Of a DNA stretch of 64,000 nt, positions 27,967 through 36,809 are shown in pieces. The DNA is from Pedobacter sp. Hv1 (GTDB taxonomy: Bacteria; Bacteroidota; Bacteroidia; Sphingobacteriales; Sphingobacteriaceae), in contig NZ_LLWP01000009.1 in assembly GCF_001412215.1 (NCBI RefSeq), positions 62,001-126,000 of the forward strand, read 5' to 3'. The first letter of the stretch is position 1. Each line of letters starts with the position of its first letter. The position numbers and the translations under genes are program-made. The notes beneath the pieces were generated by a model, which did not search any database, had not been told where the DNA came from, and saw only the letters and a list, made by a program, of their open reading frames with translations.

Positions 27967-28052
27967 CAAAAGTTGTTGCTAAATTGTAATTAGAAATGAT
28001 AGTCAATAACAAAAGTTACTGCAAAATTTTTGATAAATGTTATTGCCAATAA
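27967..28052 (+). repeat. Left-end TnsB-binding-site-like repeats (four copies)
   Basis: Four related 19-mers start at 27967, 27992, 28010 and 28034. The third, CAAAAGTTACTGCAAAATT, matches the right-end copy CAAAAGGTAATGCAAAATT at 17 of 19 positions. The first reads CAAAAGTTGTTGCTAAATT; the second and fourth are weaker. They point inwards and end 15 bp before tnsA. A TTTTTG at 28027-28032 and TAAATTGG at 28050-28057 could form the tnsA promoter, so TnsB binding might also repress its operon (inference). Confidence 0.75.
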
Positions 28053-28067
28053 ATTGGATTTTACCTC

Positions 28068-28748
28068 ATGAAAATGCAAATAGATTCGAACGATAGTTTT
28101 TATCCAAAACGGATAGTAAAATCTTCCAAGACTACAGAGGTCGGGGTTGTTACATCCAGACATGACCAAAAGATCAAGCGATTTGAAAGTTCGCTCGAAA
28201 AGGATTTTTTTGAGATTCTTGAGTTTAGCAGGGATGTAGATAGGTATGTTGAACAACCAGTGGAAATAGAGTACCTAATAAATGGTGAACGACACTATTA
28301 TACACCGGATGTTCTTGTATATCTGATTACGTCTGAGCAGCCCATATTGTTCGAAGTAAAGAGTCTTGGCCTGTTAAAAACCACCTATGCCAGTGCAATG
28401 CATAAATTCAGGGCTGGAAGAGCGTATGCTAAAATAAAAAATATGAGGTTCAAGGTGGCGACAGAACAGTTCATCCGCACACCGTTTTTATATAATGCGA
28501 AATTTTTGAACCGATACCGTGCATTTGACCAGATAAGTGAAGACGACAGAGAGATACTAAGAAGATTGTTCTCCCGTTCAGAACACAATACCGCTGACCT
28601 TATTATCGAAAAGGCAGCAGCAAGTTTTGAAAGAAAGGCCCAGCTGCTATATTGCCTATGGCACATGGTTTCTATTGGAGAAGTAGACTGCGACCTGACA
28701 ATACCTTTAACAATGAGTTCGGAATTATGGATAGCCAAAACAAATTAA
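28068..28748 (+). CDS. tnsA: TnsA-like transposon endonuclease
   Basis: 226 residues, about the size of TnsA (273 in Tn7, shorter in relatives). The PD-(D/E)xK core is visible: FESSLEKDFFEIL (Glu44), YTPDVLVY (Asp81) and LFEVKS (Glu96, Lys98), followed by a C-terminal helical domain that in Tn7 binds TnsC. TnsA cuts the 5' ends of the element so that transposition is cut-and-paste and does not leave cointegrates. It is the first gene of the tnsABC-tniQ operon and overlaps the tnsB start by 22 bp. Confidence 0.92.
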   Translation: MKMQIDSNDSFYPKRIVKSSKTTEVGVVTSRHDQKIKRFESSLEKDFFEILEFSRDVDRYVEQPVEIEYLINGERHYYTPDVLVYLITSEQPILFEVKSLGLLKTTYASAMHKFRAGRAYAKIKNMRFKVATEQFIRTPFLYNAKFLNRYRAFDQISEDDREILRRLFSRSEHNTADLIIEKAAASFERKAQLLYCLWHMVSIGEVDCDLTIPLTMSSELWIAKTN

Positions 28749-30634
28749 GCTTTCACCCAGGGTCGGAAGTTACCTATCAAGGAGAAAAATACTTTATAAA
28801 AAAAGTTATAGACCTCTCTTCTATACTTTTACAGCATTCTTCTGAAAAGAGCCTGGTTACAGCTCCAATATCGCAGCTTTTGCCATTAGGACATATAGAT
28901 GAAAGACCCTTTAGTTCTCCTGATGTTTTTACCGATGAACAGTGGAACAAGGCGGAGAAAAGATATGCGATAATTGAGCCCATACTCTTCCCAACGGGAG
29001 ATGAACCCATTACAGAGCAGGTGGTCCGTATTTCTCTGGAGAACAATATCCATTATACAACTATTTACCGGTGGTTAAAGAGATATGAACAGAGTGGAGA
29101 GCTTTCGTCCCTTATTCCAGAGACCAAAAGTGGAGGAAAGGGACTGAGCCGACTTAAGGGGGATGTTGATGCTGTTATAGAAAAAGTTCTGGAAGACTGT
29201 TACCTTACAAAGGGACGGATATCAATTGAAAAAACATATATGGAACTAAAACTCAGGTGCAGGGACCTGGGACTAAAGCCACCACACCTGAACACCTTAA
29301 GAAATAGGATCCTCGCCTTATCTGACGAAGTAAAGATGACCAAGCGGTACGGGAAAAAAATCTCAAATGAACATTATAAGCCACACGAAAAATCATATCC
29401 TTATGGTAACTATCCACTGGAGAGTGTGCAGATCGACCATACACCCCTTGATATCCTATGTGTAGGTGAGGACAGGTCCCTGGTCATTGGCCGTCCGTGG
29501 CTTACCGTAGCTATAGACTCTTATAGTAGGATGATCTTGGGGTATTATATATCTTTCGATGCGCCAAGTTTTGTTTCTGTAGGGATGTGTGTGGCAAATA
29601 GCATCCTTCCAAAGGAGGGTGTCCTTATGGAAATAGACCTAAAAGGAGAATGGCCATGTTGGGGCATAATGAAAGAGATCTATACAGATAATGGAGCGGA
29701 CTTCAAGAGTGCCTCGTTTCAGAAAGCCTGTTCCGAGTACAGTATTAACCTCAGGTTTCGACCGGGAGGAAGACCAAATTTTGGTGGGATCATTGAGCGG
29801 ATGATGGGTAATTTTGCCACAAAACTTCACGATCTGCCAGGGACAACTTTTAGCAATACTGTTGAGAGATCCGGATATGAATCCGAAAAAAAGGCTGTGC
29901 TCACGATCCATGAACTCGATAAGTGGCTGTTGCATCTGATAGTCAATATTTATCACGTATCCTACCATAAAGGAATAATGAATACTCCATTAGCTCAATT
30001 TAAGGCTGGTTTGTTGGGCAATGGAAAAACGATAGGGACAGGCCTTCCCAAACGGATCTTGAACGAAAAAAAACTTCGTATTGATTTCCTTCCATATTTT
30101 GAAAGGACAATACAGGAATATGGGGTAAAGATCGACCATATATGTTATTATTCCGATGTAATGAGAAAATGGATCCACTCGTATGATGCGAAGACACAAC
30201 GTTCGCGGACCAAGCGCAAATTTATTTTTAAAAGGGATCCAAGGGACATAAGCCTGGTATACTTTTGGGAGCCTGAACTTAAGGAATACTTTACTGTAAA
30301 CTATAGGAACCTCAGCCATCCCCCATTAACACTTTGGGAGTATAGGGAAGCATTAAGAACATTGGAGGCCAAAGGGAAGGCAAATGTAAATGAAGATCTT
30401 ATTTTTTCAGCCTATCAGTCCATGAAAGAGATTGAGCAGGGAGCCACCAGGTCCAAGCAGAGGAATAGTAGGCTGAAGAAGGATTACAGGGCAAAAATAA
30501 GTAAAGAGACATCAAAGGCACAACTAATGGGGGACATTGCAGAAGAAAGGGAACCAGATACCAAATCCTATGGAAGTGTTTTCAATAAAATTATATTACC
30601 ATTTGACGAACTAGAGCATGGAACATTTGAATGA
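28727..30634 (+). CDS. tnsB: TnsB-like DDE transposase
   Basis: 635 residues from ATG 28727. A start at 28652 is open but would run deep into tnsA and adds sequence with no family character. N-terminal helix-turn-helix DNA-binding domains (about 75-215, with YTTIYRWLKRYEQSG) precede the RNase-H-fold integrase core with a full catalytic triad: Asp237 (QIDHTPLD), Asp321 (YTDNGADF) and Glu357 (GIIERMMGN), a DD(35)E spacing. A Mu-transposase-type beta barrel and a charged C-terminal tail, which in Tn7 contacts TnsC, follow. It recognises the end repeats and makes the 3' cuts and joins. Its end overlaps tnsC by 17 bp. Confidence 0.95.
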   Translation: MDSQNKLSFHPGSEVTYQGEKYFIKKVIDLSSILLQHSSEKSLVTAPISQLLPLGHIDERPFSSPDVFTDEQWNKAEKRYAIIEPILFPTGDEPITEQVVRISLENNIHYTTIYRWLKRYEQSGELSSLIPETKSGGKGLSRLKGDVDAVIEKVLEDCYLTKGRISIEKTYMELKLRCRDLGLKPPHLNTLRNRILALSDEVKMTKRYGKKISNEHYKPHEKSYPYGNYPLESVQIDHTPLDILCVGEDRSLVIGRPWLTVAIDSYSRMILGYYISFDAPSFVSVGMCVANSILPKEGVLMEIDLKGEWPCWGIMKEIYTDNGADFKSASFQKACSEYSINLRFRPGGRPNFGGIIERMMGNFATKLHDLPGTTFSNTVERSGYESEKKAVLTIHELDKWLLHLIVNIYHVSYHKGIMNTPLAQFKAGLLGNGKTIGTGLPKRILNEKKLRIDFLPYFERTIQEYGVKIDHICYYSDVMRKWIHSYDAKTQRSRTKRKFIFKRDPRDISLVYFWEPELKEYFTVNYRNLSHPPLTLWEYREALRTLEAKGKANVNEDLIFSAYQSMKEIEQGATRSKQRNSRLKKDYRAKISKETSKAQLMGDIAEEREPDTKSYGSVFNKIILPFDELEHGTFE

Positions 30635-31508
30635 TACAGCCAAAAAATGGCTAAACCTTTCCAATACTGAAAGGATTCTAAAATGTAAGGAACAGTTATG
30701 GATCGGATATCCACGTGCACTTCAGGTACTGGATAAATTGGAGGACGTTCTGGATCATCCAAAGTCACTCCGGATGCCCAACATGTTGGTGATCGGAGAA
30801 ACCAATAATGGCAAGACTGTTCTGGTGAACCGTTTTGTCTCAAAGCATAAACATTATATAAGGGAGACGGATAATTCCCTTATCCTGCCCGTTCTTTTGA
30901 TACAGGCCCCGCCACGGCCAGATGAAAAACGGTTCTATAATAGTCTTCTTGATAACCTTGGGGCAGTATATAAATTTAATGACCACATCGATAAGAAACA
31001 GTACCAGGTCATGCGACTTTTGGAACGCATGGAGACTAAGGTCCTGATCGTTGATGAGTTCCATCATATACTTGCGGGAACGCCTAGTGCACAAAGAGTG
31101 TTTTTGAATGTGATCAAATATATCAGCAATGAACTGCAGATATCTATTGTTGGAGCAGGAATAAAGGATGCCTACTATGCTATTAATGCAGATCCCCAAT
31201 TAGGAAACAGGTTTGAGGTTGCCTCTCTTCCTTCTTGGAAACCAGATGATGATTTTTTGAGACTTTTGGCGAGTTTTGAACGGCTTATCCCTTTAGGACA
31301 GCCATCAAACCTTATTAGGGAAGAACTTGCTATGAAAATATTCACAATGTCGGACGGTAAGCTTGGTGAAATTTCTACTATTATCAAAAAAGCGGCAATT
31401 TTGGCCATAGAAAATGGGAAAGAATACATTGATACAAAGGTGTTGGGAGCTATAGACTATATTCCCCAATCCAAACGTAAGAACCAGCTTAACCAGGTCG
31501 GGTTTTGA
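30618..31508 (+). CDS. tnsC: TnsC/TniB-like AAA+ ATPase
   Basis: 296 residues, the short TniB-type form of TnsC. Walker A is GETNNGKT (residues 60-67), Walker B is VLIVDEFHH (142-150), and there is a sensor region near GAGIKDAYYA. In the family this ATPase polymerises on DNA, is loaded by the TniQ target selector, and activates TnsA/B. Its stop codon overlaps the TTG start of tniQ. Confidence 0.94.
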   Translation: MEHLNDTAKKWLNLSNTERILKCKEQLWIGYPRALQVLDKLEDVLDHPKSLRMPNMLVIGETNNGKTVLVNRFVSKHKHYIRETDNSLILPVLLIQAPPRPDEKRFYNSLLDNLGAVYKFNDHIDKKQYQVMRLLERMETKVLIVDEFHHILAGTPSAQRVFLNVIKYISNELQISIVGAGIKDAYYAINADPQLGNRFEVASLPSWKPDDDFLRLLASFERLIPLGQPSNLIREELAMKIFTMSDGKLGEISTIIKKAAILAIENGKEYIDTKVLGAIDYIPQSKRKNQLNQVGF

Positions 31509-32536
31509 AAAACCTAAAAATTGGTAAAAGACCAATTTGGGGGGCATATCAAGCGCCCCTACCTGATGAACTGTTTTCAAGCTGGCTCTGTAGGACGGCT
31601 TATAACCAGGGTACAAAAGTGCAGTCGTTCTGCCATATCCTTTGGCCAAACGAGACATTCTGGAACCGTGATATTGATAGGTTCTTCTATCCTATCGTAA
31701 AGGATGTTGTCTTGAGATGCTGTCCTTTGGATGAAAAGTCTTTACATGATACTTTTCTTTCTGCATACTCTGGTTCGCTCCGTGAAAATGTTGGATATAA
31801 AAACAATAATATCTGGATTCTTCCTTTGGGCATATACCATCGTCTTAGAACAAAAAGAGGGATGTTGTTCTGTCCAAACTGTCTGAAACAAGATCCACAG
31901 CCCTATTTTAGAAGAAAATGGCGACTAGCGCTAAGTTTTTGTTGCCCATGCTGTGGAGTATTATTATTGGATGCCTGCCCAAACTGTAATAGACCCGTGA
32001 ATTTTTTTAGAACTGAGATGGGCTCAAGAAATGCACCTCCAGACTACGAGCTTAGTGTATGCTATTATTGTCGATCAGAGCTAAAGAATAGTAAAGGCAG
32101 CACCGTTGGGCCTGAACTAATCGCACTCCAAAAAATGATTTATGATATATTGGACAGAACTTTATGCCCACCTATTACACATATAAGCTATCCTTTTCAA
32201 TATTTGGATATCCTTCACCATATATGTAGACTATTAATAAGCAGATCCCCAATGTTAACTGGCCTCCAGGATAGCCTATTAAGAAGAACAATGGTGCGAA
32301 CGAATATTTTTGAAGAAAATACAGTGCAGGTCAGGGCGCAGGTGTTAAAGACGGCAACAGATATGCTGAATGATTGGCCATATGCCTTTGCCAAGATAAT
32401 GGCCAACCACCCAAGGCTAAAAAGCGCTTGGCTATTGAAGGATCTTAGAGAACGGCACTTTTGGTTCACTTCAATTATTAAGGAGAACTTTTATGTGAAC
32501 AATAGGAATAGAAAATTATTACCTAATCTGGCATAG
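31505..32536 (+). CDS. tniQ: TniQ/TnsD-family target-selection protein
   Basis: 343 residues from TTG at 31505, whose sequence overlaps the tnsC stop (TTGA). The N-terminal TniQ domain begins with PLPDELFSSWLCRTAYNQG. Zinc-binding cysteines form FCPNC (123, 126), CCPCC (146-150), CPNC (158, 161) and CYYC (186, 189). The remaining about 150 residues form the DNA-recognition part. In Tn7-like elements this protein binds the chromosomal attachment site, here presumably the yifB sequence around the insertion. It is shorter than Tn7 TnsD (508 residues). It ends 11 bp before the convergent next gene. Confidence 0.92.
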   Translation: MKNLKIGKRPIWGAYQAPLPDELFSSWLCRTAYNQGTKVQSFCHILWPNETFWNRDIDRFFYPIVKDVVLRCCPLDEKSLHDTFLSAYSGSLRENVGYKNNNIWILPLGIYHRLRTKRGMLFCPNCLKQDPQPYFRRKWRLALSFCCPCCGVLLLDACPNCNRPVNFFRTEMGSRNAPPDYELSVCYYCRSELKNSKGSTVGPELIALQKMIYDILDRTLCPPITHISYPFQYLDILHHICRLLISRSPMLTGLQDSLLRRTMVRTNIFEENTVQVRAQVLKTATDMLNDWPYAFAKIMANHPRLKSAWLLKDLRERHFWFTSIIKENFYVNNRNRKLLPNLA

Positions 32537-32547
32537 AGCATGAAACT

Positions 32548-33468
32548 TTATAAAGATCCCATGCCAAAAGAATACTTTGAATATTGAAAGCCATTTGTTT
32601 CACGTACTTCTTCAATAACAATATCTAAATAATATTTTGAATTTTGATATTCAAACCTGTTTTGCTCTGCAATGTGTTTTCTTAATTTATAGCCAAGTTT
32701 ACCTAAGGAAAGTTTAATAAGATCATAGCTATAAGGCACATTGCTAGAATATCCAATCCTATTTTTTTTTGGATCTTTCAAAAAACTAGAAATCAAAGGC
32801 TTGCTATAATCTTCAATCTCTTGTGCCGTATAAGAAATAAATCCATTTTCATTATACTCTTTAAAGTAGCCTTTTGGTTTTAGGATATCGTTAATAACGG
32901 TTTTGTTGGAGCCAATCAGGGTCTGTAGTTCCTGGAGGCTGATAGACATTTTTTTTCCTTGAGTAGTTTTTGATGACTGCCGAACTTTATCGGGATTTTT
33001 GGAGGTTGGATTGGTAGACGATATTGTATTCGTATGTATTCCATTCGTTTGGATGCTTACATTGAATACCCCACTGTTATTGCCTGGGTCATTGTCATTG
33101 ACCATAAACTGCAATATACCCCCCGTTTTAGCAGTAGTTGAAAGTTCACTACCAAGCAGCTGCCATGGACCATTACCAATTCTGTACAATAGGGCTCCAT
33201 GACGAAAATTTGGCTCAATACAATAGTCTTTGTAGCCTTCGATACCCTCAACCCCTCCATATCCAGCAAAAAAACCTAAACTTATCTTTCCAGAGGCCTC
33301 TATTTTAAGCCTATCACCTATTCTTAGCTGAAGATCAGTTTTTCGTGTATATGAATCTACTTCAAAGGATATTGTCTGGTCTTTTTGGGAAACTTGTGCA
33401 AAGGTAGTTCCAAAGAGAAAAAAAATTAAATAAAAGAGGAGTGACCAAAGGAAAGGTTTATGTTTCAT
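32548..33468 (-). CDS. Secreted protein with LecA-like sugar-binding domain
   Basis: 306 residues with a signal peptide (LLFYLIFFLFGTTFAQ). Residues about 28-142 resemble the PA-IL (LecA) galactophilic lectin beta-sandwich, in particular GALLYRIGNGPWQL and FMVNDNDPGNNSGVFNVSI, which aligns with the calcium/galactose site ending NDVPGTYGNNSGSFSVNI in LecA. Residues about 175-306 are a helical domain of unknown type with KMSISLQELQTLIGSNKT. It is the first cargo gene, convergent with tniQ. Its role is unknown. The lectin call rests on my memory of the family sequence. Confidence 0.6.
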   Translation of the reverse strand: MKHKPFLWSLLFYLIFFLFGTTFAQVSQKDQTISFEVDSYTRKTDLQLRIGDRLKIEASGKISLGFFAGYGGVEGIEGYKDYCIEPNFRHGALLYRIGNGPWQLLGSELSTTAKTGGILQFMVNDNDPGNNSGVFNVSIQTNGIHTNTISSTNPTSKNPDKVRQSSKTTQGKKMSISLQELQTLIGSNKTVINDILKPKGYFKEYNENGFISYTAQEIEDYSKPLISSFLKDPKKNRIGYSSNVPYSYDLIKLSLGKLGYKLRKHIAEQNRFEYQNSKYYLDIVIEEVRETNGFQYSKYSFGMGSL

Positions 33469-33559
33469 GGTATTTTTTAAGAATAAATATATTAAATATT
33501 ATGTTCGACATTAAAAAAGTTCGTATGATAATTTAATTAAAAATAGCGATATTAGCGTT

Positions 33560-33718
33560 GTGAGAAAAAATAAATCACATATCGAAAACAACAACTGCAG
33601 GCCAAAGACAAAAAATCCCTTCATTAAGCTAATGGAGGATAAGCTAGTGGTTTCTAGGGCATTTAAAAAAGGTCGTCCACTATCTTCTTTAGGGATTACT
33701 TTTGTCAAACCATTATAA
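33560..33718 (+). CDS. Possible small protein of 52 residues
   Basis: A GTG-started frame, basic throughout (VRKNKSHIENNNCRPKTKNP and later VVSRAFKKGRPLSSLGITF). It may be a remnant of a longer protein. I do not recognise it. It is reported because it is open, well composed and in an otherwise empty stretch. Confidence 0.28.
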   Translation: MRKNKSHIENNNCRPKTKNPFIKLMEDKLVVSRAFKKGRPLSSLGITFVKPL

Positions 33719-33878
33719 ACGGACAGAATTTGATCTTGGCACTTTTGGCAAAATAGCCTTGGTGTACCATAAGTTTTATCCAGGTTTTTCTAAACATAGT
33801 TTTATACATGCCATTATAAAATCTGTGATTGTTATCTTAAATTTAATGGCCGTAAATTAAGAAGTAAAATCAGCAAAT

Positions 33879-33968
33879 ATGTCAAGTAATGATTATATAA
33901 AAATTAGCCGGATTGGAGGTGCGGTCTTAAATGGAGTTGAAAAAAAGCAATTCTTGGAGTTAAAATAA
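33879..33968 (+). CDS. Possible 29-residue leader-like ORF before the HNH gene
   Basis: ATG-started frame MSSNDYIKISRIGGAVLNGV ending at 33968, 18 bp before the HNH nuclease start. It could be a leader peptide or a chance ORF. Confidence 0.22.
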   Translation: MSSNDYIKISRIGGAVLNGVEKKQFLELK

Positions 33969-33986
33969 AACCTTAACAGACCTAAT

Positions 33987-34766
33987 ATGCCCGATGAACC
34001 ACTAATATCACTTCGTAAGTCAATTAGACAAAACATTAAAACCGTGATGGATTTTATTGATCATAATTACCTTACGAGGGAAAATGACAAGACGGTAAAA
34101 CCAGACAGTCTTATTTGCATGTTTTGCGGTTCGGTTGGGCCTATAACTAAAGAACATATATTACCAAGATGGACTTTTCAAAATGATACAGAACGGTTTT
34201 TTAATATTACCCTGAACGGTCAGAGTCAAACTTATAATAAGTCAACAATTCCAGCCTGTGCTAAATGCAATTCAGTTTTGCTGAACTATTTAGAGCGGAA
34301 AATACAGGTCTTATTTACAACTGCCGATCCAAAAAACGTCGAATTTACCAGTCAAGATGCTCAAAATATAATCCGTTGGCTAGAGATCATTGATTATAAA
34401 TTTCATATAATGAATATTAGTAATCGTTTTTTGAATCTAAAAAATGCAAATCATATCCCTTACTTAAAGAACCTCCCTCTTTATATGTTGCTCCCAAATA
34501 AGGATTATTCGCCAAGTAGGGTACTAACAGAAATTAGAAAAATACTTTATCGTTTGAGTATAAAGGACAAGAAATTATCTTTAAATTCTCTGGTGATATT
34601 CAAGACAAGCAACAAATCAGATCACTTTTTTCATACCCTCAATGATTTTATTTTTCTCGAATTGGCAAAATATGGTATTGCTATATTCTACTTTTACAGC
34701 AAGTCTTTTAAAAATAGTGAAATGGCATATAAAGCGGCAATGAAAATAGTTAAAGAGGTATATTAA
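33987..34766 (+). CDS. HNH endonuclease domain protein
   Basis: 259 residues. The N-terminal half carries a zinc-supported HNH motif: CMFCG (Cys44, Cys47), KEHILPRW (Glu56, His57) and CAKCN (Cys91, Cys94, Asn95). The C-terminal 150 residues are helical and unassigned. HNH proteins of this kind are common in defence islands and as transposon cargo. Whether it attacks foreign DNA or RNA, or acts in abortive infection, cannot be told. It appears monocistronic. Confidence 0.7.
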   Translation: MPDEPLISLRKSIRQNIKTVMDFIDHNYLTRENDKTVKPDSLICMFCGSVGPITKEHILPRWTFQNDTERFFNITLNGQSQTYNKSTIPACAKCNSVLLNYLERKIQVLFTTADPKNVEFTSQDAQNIIRWLEIIDYKFHIMNISNRFLNLKNANHIPYLKNLPLYMLLPNKDYSPSRVLTEIRKILYRLSIKDKKLSLNSLVIFKTSNKSDHFFHTLNDFIFLELAKYGIAIFYFYSKSFKNSEMAYKAAMKIVKEVY

Positions 34767-35010
34767 CACCATTTACCAGTCTTCTCCAAATGAAATTTTC
34801 AACCTCTTTGTGCACACCTTCTTGTTTATGAATGTTGATGCGGTTTCTTCGGTCATCTATATTAGGAGTTGTCACTAAAGATGGGCCTTGCCCTAGGAGA
34901 TCATTCATCTTTATCAATGTTTCTGATATACCATTAGATAATTTGATACCGATTTGTATAGCCTCAAAAAGACAATGTTCAATTCACCAGCGTAGTAATT
35001 CTAGTCAACC
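34750..35010 (-). pseudogene. Possible decayed CDS with an in-frame TGA
   Basis: On the minus strand a coherent reading frame runs from about 35008 to a stop at 34750: LELLRW, then TGA, then IEHCLFEAIQIGIKLSNGIS, a middle part with NDLLGQGPSLVTTPNIDDRR, and KEVENFIWRRLVNGVNIPL. The TGA follows Trp and could be a mutated Trp codon. There is no start codon. It overlaps the end of the HNH gene by 17 bp. It accounts for most of the gap up to 35065. The family is not recognised. Confidence 0.3.
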
Positions 35011-35065
35011 TAAAGAAGAAAGAAAAAATTATTAAATTTGTACTTGGACTAATACCTCCCAACAT

Positions 35066-35764
35066 TTGAGCACTGAACAGCCAACTCCCCCTCCCAACCG
35101 CAGGAGGATTTTTATCCATTTTTTTGCATTTCTGTCTCTTTTCATATTTGCTCTTTTTCGAGAAACTGAATTCAAGAATCTTGATATTTTCTTCAGGTGG
35201 GTATTTGCAATGGCAACGATTATTTTATTGCTGGCCTATCTGAAAACACTAAAAATCAGTCCATTGGTTCGTAATATCATTAATATTCCATTAACTGTTT
35301 TCACCCTATCTGTTCCACTCTGGTCAGCGGCATCTTCGCTTGTAACTGCGACAGCGATTGTTGTTATGGGAAGTGCTCTTCTACCTCTATTCTTCGTTTC
35401 TGTAATAAAAATTGACCTATCTCTAGCGGCTCAGGTTTATTTATCAATAACTACTTTTTCGATCATTGCTACCAATTACTTTGATCACATCGTTAAATTT
35501 TATCATTATACACAACACAAGGATTATCGGAAATTTAGCCAAGATGCAGCTCTTTTTGCACTTGATAGAAGAAAGATCAAATTCGTAATATTTTTGCTCT
35601 ATTTTCTTGGCCTTATAGTCTCCAACCTTTCTATGTTCACATCCATTAAACTAATTGATAATCCGCAGATCAGTACTGCAATTTTGCAATCATTCGCAAC
35701 TTATCTGGCATTTGACCGTATGGGTAGTAATATGCATTTGATCAAACAAAAAAAGGGAGAATAA
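35066..35764 (+). CDS. Polytopic membrane protein of unknown function
   Basis: 232 residues from TTG at 35066, with a Pro-rich N terminus (STEQPTPPPNRRR) followed by about six hydrophobic helices grouped as 14-30, 42-60, 70-90, 92-115, 118-140 and 175-195. Charged loop HYTQHKDYRKFSQDAALFAL lies between the last two. No known motif was found. It is cargo of the Tn7-like element and is followed 136 bp later by another anchored unknown; the two might work together. Confidence 0.55.
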   Translation: MSTEQPTPPPNRRRIFIHFFAFLSLFIFALFRETEFKNLDIFFRWVFAMATIILLLAYLKTLKISPLVRNIINIPLTVFTLSVPLWSAASSLVTATAIVVMGSALLPLFFVSVIKIDLSLAAQVYLSITTFSIIATNYFDHIVKFYHYTQHKDYRKFSQDAALFALDRRKIKFVIFLLYFLGLIVSNLSMFTSIKLIDNPQISTAILQSFATYLAFDRMGSNMHLIKQKKGE

Positions 35765-35900
35765 GTACAAGAAGGCAAGGGAAAACAACTCTGACAATGG
35801 TAAAGTCAAATCTTCTTTTTTATTTATTTAATTTCTCTTTGTTACTGGGATAGAGAACAATAACTTTAGAAAATATGGTTAAAATAAAGAATTTACAGCT

Positions 35901-36809
35901 ATGGACGATTTTATAGATTGGCTTTCCAGATATCTTGGCATTGACAGGAATCCTACTGCTACGATCATCGTTTCGGTTTCGGTGTTCTGCTTGGGCATCC
36001 TAATCAATGAGTCATTGAAAGCTTATGGGAAGTATAGAGAAAGACGGGCAATCAGAGAAATAGTGAGGAGAAATTACCTGATCTTTAAGAACTATCTGTT
36101 TGAACAGGCGGAAAACTTGAAAGTTTTTGAAAGGCAGGTCAGTATAAAGAGCAGTCCGAACTTTAATCTGTACGTCAATTCCTGTTCAGCCTTGGACAAT
36201 TATAGGGAGATATCTTATGGTAACAGTTTTAGGGCTTTTTTTGTTGGTGCCGAAAATATTCGGTTAAGAAGGAATATACTAAAGGCGCAGGCCTTTGATA
36301 ATCTGTATAGTTCCCTATCCTCAATTAAAATAGAGCAGGAAAGAATGTTTCCCATCTTGGCCAGGTTTCAACAGGATGCAGCACCGATAGTGACTAGGTT
36401 GAACCTAAGCATGAAGGATGCTTTTGAAAATATCGGAGATATTTATATCAAACTGAAAAAACAACCTCCCAATACATCTTTTGTAGACTGGCTAAACCAA
36501 AGAGAAAAACTGGATGAAGATTACTTGGCAAAGCCTAACTCTAAGGGTATCGTTATGGTAAAGAAGTATTTTATTGCTATCCTGAATTTTGAGGAAGCCA
36601 ATGCTGAGCCAATAACTCAAATATTGGATGTGAAGGAGTTCTGGAACTATCATCATAAGATTCAGGTAGCGATTGGTGATATAGATTCCTTAAGGATATT
36701 GGTGAACTCGACCAAACAATGTTGTTCTACGATGAGTAACAAATTCTGTCAAACAGGTGAAAATTTAGCCTCCTTTTATCAGCCCCTGTTCAACAGAAAG
36801 CTAAAGTGA
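35901..36809 (+). CDS. Single-pass membrane protein of unknown function
   Basis: 302 residues: an N-terminal transmembrane helix (about 20-38, ATIIVSVSVFCLGILI), then a long charged, mostly helical cytoplasmic part (RERRAIREIVRRNY, LRRNILKAQAFDNL) without recognisable catalytic motifs. It resembles in layout the membrane-anchored effectors or sensors of some defence islands, but no family can be named. Confidence 0.55.
   Translation: MDDFIDWLSRYLGIDRNPTATIIVSVSVFCLGILINESLKAYGKYRERRAIREIVRRNYLIFKNYLFEQAENLKVFERQVSIKSSPNFNLYVNSCSALDNYREISYGNSFRAFFVGAENIRLRRNILKAQAFDNLYSSLSSIKIEQERMFPILARFQQDAAPIVTRLNLSMKDAFENIGDIYIKLKKQPPNTSFVDWLNQREKLDEDYLAKPNSKGIVMVKKYFIAILNFEEANAEPITQILDVKEFWNYHHKIQVAIGDIDSLRILVNSTKQCCSTMSNKFCQTGENLASFYQPLFNRKLK

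Larger units (their letters stand above)
33469..33986. other. Cargo intergenic region with two small ORFs
   Basis: 518 bp, AT-rich. It holds two weakly supported short reading frames on the plus strand (33560-33718 and 33879-33968), listed separately. No terminator or repeat was seen. Confidence 0.4.

Noticed and set aside
28652..28726. Longer N terminus for the TnsB-like transposase
   Set aside because: It runs through the end of tnsA and the extra 25 residues look like out-of-frame translation. The ATG at 28727 fits better.
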